Source of the DNA: Rhodospirillaceae bacterium
Lineage (GTDB): Bacteria > Pseudomonadota > Alphaproteobacteria > Rhodospirillales > JABHCV01
Assembly (NCBI GenBank): GCA_014382375.1
Contig: JACNJU010000191.1
Coordinates: 1 to 37,994 of the forward strand
Reading direction: 5' to 3'
Length of the DNA: 37,994 bases
In this document: positions 1-6,899 of the stretch, piece by piece
How the letters are laid out: each line of letters starts with the position of its first letter
Numbering within the stretch: the stretch's first letter is position 1
Made by a program: the position numbers and the translations under genes
Notes under the pieces: model-generated
What the model saw: the letters and a program-made list of their open reading frames with translations, nothing else
Database searches by the model: none
What the model was told of the DNA's origin: nothing

Positions 1-2903
1 ATGGGGTCATTCAAGATTTTCTGGAAGGCTTGGTCGGCAAATACACCCATTCCCTGACTTGCAAACGTCTTAATCTGGCTCAGAAAAGGAGCAAGGGTGT
101 CTTCTGTGGAAAGACCGGGGAGACGTTCAGGAAGGAATTCGGAAAGCCGGTTTTCTATGTAAACCCGTAGCTCGCTTACATAAAGACGGGCTTTTAAATG
201 CTCTTGCCCTTGCGGTGGATTTAGAAACGCCTTGTACATGAGCGCAAGATCACTCTCCATCAGATCATGTGCCACATATTGCCTGTTTTCTTGTGCAGGG
301 CTAACCCTGCGATGTTCACACGAAGGGCACTGAGATCGGCGCATCGATGAAACAAGCGTATCCGAAAAGGCCGGGTCATAACTTGCAACTAGCATTTGGG
401 CTTTCTCTTTCGCCAGTAGCGTGATCCCATTTGCAAGATTTCGACGATTGTCCCGGTCAAATAGCTCCTGAGGATCATCAAACACGAGCAAATCCATTCC
501 ACCATGTGTGTCGCGCATGTGTTTCCAGAAGGCGAGCAGGAAAGCGAATAGGGTTGCTCGCATGTCTGAAGAATTACTGACATGCTGGGAAGGAGTTCGA
601 GTGCCATTGCTTTCAGAGGAGAAGTGTAACTCACCTTTGGCCGAAATAGCGGTTTCAGCGTGTTTTGGTGCTGAAGTGTATGCAGATGAATAGACCTTAT
701 CTTTCCACGCCTCAGTTTTAGTATGGAGTTCTCTACGCAAAGTCTCCATTTGCCGGTCTACCAAAATTCCCAAGTCGAGTAACGGCTCTATGTTTTGTGC
801 AGTAGTCGCAAGAAGAGCGATTCCAGCCTTCTTGGCGTTCGCATTGTCTAGTATTGACTTTAGTTGCCCCACATCCTTTAGGCAGGCCCTAATGGGGTCT
901 GCATTTTCAATAATGATTGCAAGGGTAGAAAGCAGGCCATTAATTGATGTTTCGTTGGCTGTCTCAGCCGTTCCAACCACCGTGCGTACGGCAGTATCCC
1001 ATTCAGCATCGTTTTCATCACGCCAATATGCGAAGGTTAAAGCACGATGAATGCGAGTTAATTTGGCCGATAGGCTATCGAAGCGATCAGAAAAACCATC
1101 TGGGAACGACAATGGAGCGGATTCATTAAAACCGGGTAGAGATGAAAAAGTCGCTTTGCATATTTCTTCGACTTTCGATTTAAGGGCAGATAGACTTTTC
1201 TGAAAGGGCTGTTGATCAAATAGTTCATCCGTAAGGGCTTGGGTCATTAAGTCAGATGGCGCACCGGGCAGGTCTAGGCCCATCTCTTGGCGCAAACCTT
1301 CGGGTAGTTCGCGAGCCAATTTCCCTTCTACGTGATTGGCCCAGCTTTCAAACGTATGCGATAGAGCGTCAGAAACTTCATCAAGCCGAGTACGTAAATG
1401 CTTATGTACTGGTTGTCCTGTAACAGGATCGGCCTTCCCCTCAAGGGAGGTGTCACATAGCGCGCAGTTGTCTAGGTGGAGTAAGTCTTTATCGGCATCT
1501 CGCATCCAGTCAGCAACCCGCGCATAAAGCCGTTCACGGGCAGCAATATCAGGGCTAGCTGCTAGCACTGCGATTTCTTGATATTCCTTAAACAAGTCAT
1601 TGATGATGGCCTCTATTCGTTGACGCTCCGTAGCGTTAAGGCCTTTGAGGGCAATTAGGCGACGTGCGCTTGAAAGAGACAAAATTGCCTTTATTTCCGC
1701 TAACCCTAGTGCAGGACCATTGCTGGTACTTAGCTCCTGTCGCGCCCCTTTATCCGAAGGATCAAACCCTGAACCAAGGATCTTTTGAGCCTGCTTGAAC
1801 GCATCGCTCTCCAATGCATTCAAATGGTTTTCTAACGCCTGTAAGTGTTCAGAAGTAGTAGGTCGATTAAGCAACTCCTTTTCAGACGGTTGCAAAATGG
1901 GAGTTTCATTTAGACGTTTAACAAATTCCTGCCACGTTTCGATAAAGGTATTTTCGAGGCGTTCACATTCAGCCTGAAGAGCAGATGTCATTTGCGTCAT
2001 CATACGCCTGTTGAACCTACCAGCCCTATCGGCTAAATCTCGTAGATCGTTAAAACCGGTTAACTTGGCAACGGCTTGACCAATATCATTTGCAGTGCCG
2101 ATCTGTATAAGTGGAAGCATTCCCGGCATGACAGTGCCAATTTCTAGGGCATTCGGTTGAAGCCCCAGAGGAGTAAAGTCAGGAATTTCAGATAGGAGTT
2201 TCTTACCCTTGTCGTCTAGGTAAGTACGGCGTTTGAATTTCTGCTCATTTCCGTCAACGTCTGCAAGAGTGACTTCAATCCATGTATTAATAGGAATGAA
2301 AGTATCCGCATGGGCTACAACCGTTGTTCTGGAAGGTGTAGGTGATACGGCTACAGATTTGGCGATTACTTCCTTCGTTTCACCATTTTCCTCGACTTCA
2401 GTCATTACATCGATGACTTCTTCACCGAGTTTAGGCAGTTGCTGGGAACGTAATAACTTGCCAGTCAGGCACCAGATCAAAGCATTCAGTAGAGAGGTTT
2501 TCCCAGACCCATTCTTACCTTCGAACAAGGTTAGATTTTCGGACAGTTCGAAAGAGACTTCTTCGGTGGAACCGTAGGTATGAAGGCCTGCAAATTGATA
2601 GGCTCGTACTTTTTTTACTGTGTAAGTGGGGTGAGATACAGCGGTAGTTTTCGATAAAACTACGCTGTGCGTCGGTGGCGTGTTTTGGGAAGCCTGAACG
2701 ATGGCATTTGCCTCGCCATCACCCCTAACCTGACCTGTCCAACGACTTTTGTCTTCCATGAACCAATCAAGGATAGAACGTGTAGCCTCATTTTCTATTG
2801 CATATTGCTCGCCATCATCCCCGACCAATACTGGCCGACCACTGACGAGTTCACGCAGTAGACTGTCTAGAGTATGAAGGTGTAAAGCCAGCGGGTTGCT
2901 CAC
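1..2903 (-). CDS. Rad50/SMC-like AAA_23-type ATPase with central CxxC, 3' end outside window
   Basis: An unbroken minus-strand frame of 967 codons begins at GTG 2903 and leaves the window at position 1, so the C-terminus is missing. The start is supported by an AAGGGG ribosome site a few bases upstream and an in-frame TAA about 30 bases before it. After roughly 100 unrecognised N-terminal residues comes a Walker A loop (FEGKNGSGKTS, residues 127-137). A cysteine pair NCALCD (C480, C483) sits near the midpoint, where Rad50 carries its zinc hook. An ABC-signature-like stretch lies around residues 775-790 (SSDMRATLF) and Walker B at 806-811 (LVFDDP). A second pair, CPSC (C859, C862), follows, and at least 105 more residues continue to the edge. 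This layout fits the Rad50/SbcC/RloC type of ATPase, which acts in DNA repair or phage defence. The exact family and partners are unknown. Codon use (many CTA, TTA, AGG) and lower GC differ from the housekeeping genes to the right, suggesting acquisition by transfer. Confidence 0.85.
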   Translation of the reverse strand, partial: MSNPLALHLHTLDSLLRELVSGRPVLVGDDGEQYAIENEATRSILDWFMEDKSRWTGQVRGDGEANAIVQASQNTPPTHSVVLSKTTAVSHPTYTVKKVRAYQFAGLHTYGSTEEVSFELSENLTLFEGKNGSGKTSLLNALIWCLTGKLLRSQQLPKLGEEVIDVMTEVEENGETKEVIAKSVAVSPTPSRTTVVAHADTFIPINTWIEVTLADVDGNEQKFKRRTYLDDKGKKLLSEIPDFTPLGLQPNALEIGTVMPGMLPLIQIGTANDIGQAVAKLTGFNDLRDLADRAGRFNRRMMTQMTSALQAECERLENTFIETWQEFVKRLNETPILQPSEKELLNRPTTSEHLQALENHLNALESDAFKQAQKILGSGFDPSDKGARQELSTSNGPALGLAEIKAILSLSSARRLIALKGLNATERQRIEAIINDLFKEYQEIAVLAASPDIAARERLYARVADWMRDADKDLLHLDNCALCDTSLEGKADPVTGQPVHKHLRTRLDEVSDALSHTFESWANHVEGKLARELPEGLRQEMGLDLPGAPSDLMTQALTDELFDQQPFQKSLSALKSKVEEICKATFSSLPGFNESAPLSFPDGFSDRFDSLSAKLTRIHRALTFAYWRDENDAEWDTAVRTVVGTAETANETSINGLLSTLAIIIENADPIRACLKDVGQLKSILDNANAKKAGIALLATTAQNIEPLLDLGILVDRQMETLRRELHTKTEAWKDKVYSSAYTSAPKHAETAISAKGELHFSSESNGTRTPSQHVSNSSDMRATLFAFLLAFWKHMRDTHGGMDLLVFDDPQELFDRDNRRNLANGITLLAKEKAQMLVASYDPAFSDTLVSSMRRSQCPSCEHRRVSPAQENRQYVAHDLMESDLALMYKAFLNPPQGQEHLKARLYVSELRVYIENRLSEFLPERLPGLSTEDTLAPFLSQIKTFASQGMGVFADQAFQKILNDP

Positions 2904-2946
2904 GGTTTTCCCCTTTAAGTAGCTTGAAAGGGATTATTATTGCTTA

Positions 2947-2976
2947 TTGAGCGAGTAGCAAGAGGCCTGCTAAAAT
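2947..2976 (+). promoter_or_regulatory. Probable rnpB promoter
   Basis: A TTGAGC element (2947-2952) and a TAAAAT element (2971-2976) are separated by 18 bp and would start transcription near 2984, about 20 bases before the RNase P RNA core. It lies in the short gap divergent from the GTG start at 2903. The match is to the general sigma-70 type consensus; no start site is shown by the sequence itself. Confidence 0.55.
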
Positions 2977-3003
2977 AGATTTCAATAGTCGCCTGAGTCC
3001 CCC

Positions 3004-3390
<387 letters not shown>

Positions 3391-3411
3391 TTTTTTTCAG
3401 GGAACGGAATC

Positions 3412-4671
3412 CTAGACTGCCAGGTCGTCTTGTCGTCCCCGTTCGGTCCAGTACATGAGGGCCAACGACAGTGCAGCAAGCAGGGCGAAGCCGCCGACAA
3501 GGGGCTGAACGGTGCCATCAAACAACTGGCCGATGAACGCCCCAAGGGGCGCAGATATCAGGGTTGAGAAGGACCCGACGACGGCGGCTCCGATGCCGGC
3601 GATATGACCCAGCGGTTCCATGGCGAGGGCATTTAAATTACCGAACAACAGGCCGAAGCACAGGAAGGCGGAGATAAAATAAGCCATGTTCATCCACAGG
3701 CCCGGGGTGCCGCCGACAGACATTGTATAAAGAAAAAATACGCCTGACAGCACTGTCAGACTGACCAGGGCAAAATGGGACAACAGTCGCATGCCGAATT
3801 TTATCACCAGTCGCCCGTTGATAATGGATGAAAGGCCGACGGCCAGCGCCAATACGGCAAAATACAACGGGAACAGATCGGTGATGGCGTAGATGGTGGC
3901 GAACATTTGCTGGGCAGAAGACAGGTAGCCGACCAGGGTGCCAAAAATACAACCGGCAATCAGGGTGTAGCCAAGGGAAATCCGGTTGCGACAGGTTTCC
4001 TGGACGCCGGACCAGATGACAAAAAATGAAAATGTTGCGCGCCGCTCCGGTGCCAGGGTTTCCGGCTGGCGGATGGCAAACCAGCCCCATGCAATAAAAG
4101 CAATGAGTAAAAACGAGACGAATATTGCCCGCCAGCCTGACAGCATGATGATGCCCTGGCCGAGGGCCGGGGCGACGGCCGGGACAAGAATAAAAACCCC
4201 CATGACAAAGGACATGATGCGCGCCATTTCACGCCCCTCATACTGGTCGCGGACCAGTGCGACACAAACGATGCGCGGGCCTGCCGCGCCAATCCCCTGC
4301 AAAACCCGGCCCACCAACATGATTTCGAAATTTGTTGAAAGGATGGATATGAGGCAGCCGATGACAAAAATCACATAGCCACCGTAGATAGCCGGTTTTC
4401 GCCCAATGCTGTCCGAAAGGGGGCCGAATATCATCTGGGCGACGCCCAGACCAAGAAACAACGCCGAGATAATCAGTTGTTGATCGTTTACGGCCCCGAC
4501 GCCCAAATCCTTTCCCATGAGGGTAAGCGCAGGGAGCATGGCGTCGATGGAAAGCGCCACAAGCGAGATCATAAGTGCCATAAGAGGCACGAACTCTGCC
4601 AGGGAAAGGGTTGGCTTGGTTTGTATGTTCACCGTGTTTGATCCGTTCGTTTCAATAAATGACACTATCAA
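3412..4671 (-). CDS. Bcr/CflA-type MFS drug exporter
   Basis: A 419-residue inner-membrane protein with about twelve hydrophobic segments. The first segment reads LVALSIDAMLPAL, the typical opening of Bcr/CflA proton-driven antiporters, whose members export bicyclomycin, chloramphenicol or sulfonamides. The MFS loop motif GPLSDSIGRKP follows the second segment near residue 82, and a second MFS-like block, GRVLQGIGAAGPRIV, is near residue 118. The longest frame starts at TTG 4671. GTG codons at 4665 and 4632 are alternatives, and none has a convincing ribosome site, so the first dozen residues are uncertain. The gene stands alone between rnpB (convergent) and the dcw regulatory region (divergent). 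The substrate cannot be read from the sequence. Confidence 0.9.
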   Translation of the reverse strand: MIVSFIETNGSNTVNIQTKPTLSLAEFVPLMALMISLVALSIDAMLPALTLMGKDLGVGAVNDQQLIISALFLGLGVAQMIFGPLSDSIGRKPAIYGGYVIFVIGCLISILSTNFEIMLVGRVLQGIGAAGPRIVCVALVRDQYEGREMARIMSFVMGVFILVPAVAPALGQGIIMLSGWRAIFVSFLLIAFIAWGWFAIRQPETLAPERRATFSFFVIWSGVQETCRNRISLGYTLIAGCIFGTLVGYLSSAQQMFATIYAITDLFPLYFAVLALAVGLSSIINGRLVIKFGMRLLSHFALVSLTVLSGVFFLYTMSVGGTPGLWMNMAYFISAFLCFGLLFGNLNALAMEPLGHIAGIGAAVVGSFSTLISAPLGAFIGQLFDGTVQPLVGGFALLAALSLALMYWTERGRQDDLAV

Positions 4672-4924
4672 GCAGGAATTTTTCTAGCCATCGACATTTT
4701 CCATATTCATCCGGCCCGCGAAGGGCTTGGGCCTTTGAGCACCAAAAAATCACCATAAATCCGCCTGAAATTGGCCACTTGCCTGCGGCAATTTTAAAAT
4801 CCGCACATTTTAAGACTTTGGCAAGCAGTGGTCGGTGATGATCGGGGATTCGGCCTGGGAGTCCGGGGTTGGTAAATTTCCGCGCCAATTTGGCCACGGT
4901 AAACACTTTGTTAACCCTATAAAA
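4672..4924. promoter_or_regulatory. Upstream part of the dcw control region
   Basis: This gene-free stretch lies between the divergent MFS exporter and the mraZ box array. Two GANTC sites (GATTC 4847-4851, GAGTC 4859-4863) lie 12 bp apart; GANTC is the CcrM methylation motif of many alphaproteobacteria. A TAAA-N7-TTAA element at 4900-4914 matches the CtrA consensus TTAA-N7-TTAA at 7 of 8 positions and continues as TTAACC. A TATAAA at 4918-4923 could be a -10 element, with no good -35 before it. The rest (4672-4846) shows no gene or clear signal beyond whatever drives the exporter. Confidence 0.4.
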
Positions 4925-4979
4925 CCCATAATATCCCATTGCTTCCCATATATTCCCATGGTATCCCATGACATCCCGT
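4925..4979 (-). promoter_or_regulatory. MraZ box array: six repeats at 10-bp period
   Basis: The pentamer CCCAT occurs at 4925, 4935, 4945, 4955 and 4965, and CCCGT at 4975: six units spaced exactly 10 bp. Read on the minus strand this is TGGGA-N5-TGGGA and so on, with the outermost unit TGGGT and the innermost CGGGA. MraZ is known to bind TGGGN direct repeats separated by 5 nt in front of its own operon, so this is most likely the autoregulatory operator of the dcw cluster. The array sits just after a possible -10 element and about 120 bp before the mraZ start. Confidence 0.8.
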
Positions 4980-5099
4980 CAATACCTTTGGGGGGGATCA
5001 ACGTCTGTCATCGTCGGGTGCTGGGGCAACCGGATGATTTGTACAGGTGGAAATCCTCGAAAATGACACGGTGGGAGAGTAAACGGCACGGGGGCCGAT

Positions 5100-5570
5100 A
5101 TGACGCTGTTGGTAGGCAGGCACGTCAACAAGATTGACAAGAAGGGGCGGGTTTCCGTCCCCAAACCCTTTCGCGATCACTTTGCTCGCGAAGGGTTTTC
5201 TGGCGTCTACGTCTATCCCTCGATCCGTTGGGGTGCCATTGAAGCCTGCGGTGAAAGTTATTTTCGCCAACTGACCCAACGCCTGGATGACAGTCTGGAG
5301 ATGTTCTCCCCCGAACAGGACGACTTGCTGATTGCCATTCTCGACAATGCCCACGCTGCCCCCTTTGATCCCGAAGGCCGCATTGTTATTCCTGCCGAGC
5401 TTCTTGAAATGGCGGCCATATCGACGGAAGCCCGTTTCGTCGGGCGTGCCCACTTTTTCCAGATATGGCAACCCCAGGCTCATGAAGAGCATCGCAAGCG
5501 TGGCCTTGAACAAGCTCGCGCCCGCGGCGTCACCCTGCCGCCCCGCCCTGGCTACGGCGGAGAATCCTAG
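5100..5570 (+). CDS. mraZ: Transcriptional regulator MraZ
   Basis: First gene of the dcw cluster, 156 residues, close to the family's usual ~150. MraZ is a ring-forming DNA-binding protein that controls its own operon. Two copies of its AbrB-like fold are visible: KIDKKGRVSVPKPFRD at residues 11-26 and DPEGRIVIPAELL at 90-102. The ATG at 5100 begins MTLLVGRHVNK, matching the normal N-terminus, though the ribosome site is weak (a G-rich stretch). Its stop codon abuts the rsmH start with no gap. The TGGGA array at 4925-4979 is its likely target. A longer antisense frame across this gene and rsmH is a shadow. Confidence 0.97.
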   Translation: MTLLVGRHVNKIDKKGRVSVPKPFRDHFAREGFSGVYVYPSIRWGAIEACGESYFRQLTQRLDDSLEMFSPEQDDLLIAILDNAHAAPFDPEGRIVIPAELLEMAAISTEARFVGRAHFFQIWQPQAHEEHRKRGLEQARARGVTLPPRPGYGGES

Positions 5571-6542
5571 ATGACGGCTCCCCACACCCCGGTACTTCTG
5601 AACGAGGTTCTGGCTGCACTCGGTCCCCGCGACGGCGCAATTTATGTAGATGGAACTTTCGGTGCTGGTGGTTATTCGACGGCGATCCTTGAAGCCGCCG
5701 ACTGCCGGGTCTTCGGTATTGATCGCGATCCACTGGCCCTTCAGGCAGGTCAACAACTGGCCGGGCGTTACCCCGGACGGCTCAGGGTGCTGGGCGGTTG
5801 TTATGGTGACATGGTCGACTTGCTGGCTGACATCGGCGTCGACAAGGTTGACGGGGTCGCTCTGGATATTGGTGTTTCCTCCATGCAGATTGATGATCCG
5901 GCGCGGGGTTTTTCTTTCCGGGCTGACGGACCGTTGGACATGCGCATGGGCCAGGGAGCAGACGCCAGCGCCGCCGATGTGGTCAACACGCTGGGCGAGG
6001 AAGAACTCGCTGACATAATTTACAACTACGGCGAGGAACGGGCTTCGCGCCGTATTGCCGCGGCCATCGTTAATGATCGGACCGAACAACCCTTTACCAG
6101 CACCGCCCAGCTTGCCGGGTTGATCCGGCGGATTGTCAAAAAATCCAAAGATGGCATAGATCCGGCAACCCGCACTTTTCAGGCCTTGCGCATTTACGTT
6201 AATGACGAACTGGGTGAACTCGACCGCGGCCTTCAGGCGGCTGAACAGTTGCTCTCCCCCGGTGGCCGCCTTGCCGTTGTTTCTTTCCATTCTCTGGAAG
6301 ACCGCAGGGTCAAGGAATTCCTGCTCACCCGTTCAGGACAGGGGCCGCGTCCGTCACGCCACCTGCCTGATGACGGCGAGGGGGATCGCGAGCCCAGTTT
6401 CACTTTGATCAGGCGCGGCATTATCAAACCCGGTCGCGCCGAAACTGACATCAACCCACGCGCCAGATCGGCCAGGCTCAGGGCGGCGGAACGAACACGT
6501 TCCCCGTCCTGGCCCGGCGATGCCACCGGCGTGGCGGCATAG
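5571..6542 (+). CDS. rsmH: 16S rRNA m4C1402 methyltransferase RsmH (MraW)
   Basis: A 323-residue SAM-dependent enzyme that methylates N4 of C1402 in 16S rRNA at the ribosomal P site. It opens with HTPVLLNEVL, followed by the SAM-binding loop DGTFGAGG (residues 27-34). Further family blocks are DIGVSSMQID, the GFSFRADGPLDMRM segment, TFQALRIYVNDELGEL and VVSFHSLEDRRVK. The start ATG directly follows the mraZ stop, so it is translated from the same message. A short 12-bp gap separates it from ftsL. Length and gene position are standard. Confidence 0.98.
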   Translation: MTAPHTPVLLNEVLAALGPRDGAIYVDGTFGAGGYSTAILEAADCRVFGIDRDPLALQAGQQLAGRYPGRLRVLGGCYGDMVDLLADIGVDKVDGVALDIGVSSMQIDDPARGFSFRADGPLDMRMGQGADASAADVVNTLGEEELADIIYNYGEERASRRIAAAIVNDRTEQPFTSTAQLAGLIRRIVKKSKDGIDPATRTFQALRIYVNDELGELDRGLQAAEQLLSPGGRLAVVSFHSLEDRRVKEFLLTRSGQGPRPSRHLPDDGEGDREPSFTLIRRGIIKPGRAETDINPRARSARLRAAERTRSPSWPGDATGVAA

Positions 6543-6554
6543 GGAAGAAGGAAA

Positions 6555-6899
6555 ATGCGTCATACCACATTGCTTTTTTTGCTTCTCGCCGGTGCCCTTT
6601 CGGTGGTCCTGTTTTCGGTAAAATATCAGGTCCAGGATCTGGAGCAGGAACTGGTCGATCTAAGCGGGTCGATCATCAAGGAACACCAATCCATTCATGT
6701 TCTGGAGGCTGAATGGAGCCATTTGAATGACCCCGAAAGGCTGGCTGCTCTGGTCGAACGGCATCTCGGCATGAAGCGGGTCGAACCAGGCCAGATGGTC
6801 AATTTCCAAGGTTTCAAATTAACCTCCCTTCCGGGTGACAAAAACCAGTCCGATCTGGCCATCCCTGCAGCGACGGTTGAAGGGCGGCAAAGCCCATGA
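6555..6899 (+). CDS. ftsL: Cell division protein FtsL
   Basis: A small 114-residue bitopic inner-membrane protein of the FtsQLB complex, which activates septal peptidoglycan synthesis by FtsWI. One membrane segment spans about residues 5-22. A coiled-coil region follows (about 24-60: VQDLEQELVDLSGSI and onward), then LNDPERLAALVERHLGM, which resembles the conserved end of FtsL. Sequence conservation in this family is low, so the call leans on topology, size and position between rsmH and ftsI. AGGGAAGAAGG before the ATG gives a good ribosome site. The stop overlaps the ftsI start by 4 bp. Confidence 0.9.
   Translation: MRHTTLLFLLLAGALSVVLFSVKYQVQDLEQELVDLSGSIIKEHQSIHVLEAEWSHLNDPERLAALVERHLGMKRVEPGQMVNFQGFKLTSLPGDKNQSDLAIPAATVEGRQSP

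Noticed and set aside
2233-2577. Several plus-strand frames of 60-114 residues within 1-2900
   Set aside because: They are antisense to the continuous 967-codon ATPase frame and have no motifs.
4925-4979. CRISPR-like or satellite repeat reading of the 10-bp array
   Set aside because: The units are 5-bp boxes with 5-bp spacers matching known MraZ operators and lie directly before mraZ; CRISPR repeats are far longer.
4998-6290. 430-residue minus-strand frame across mraZ and rsmH
   Set aside because: It overlaps two well-defined genes on the other strand and has no recognisable motif or ribosome site.
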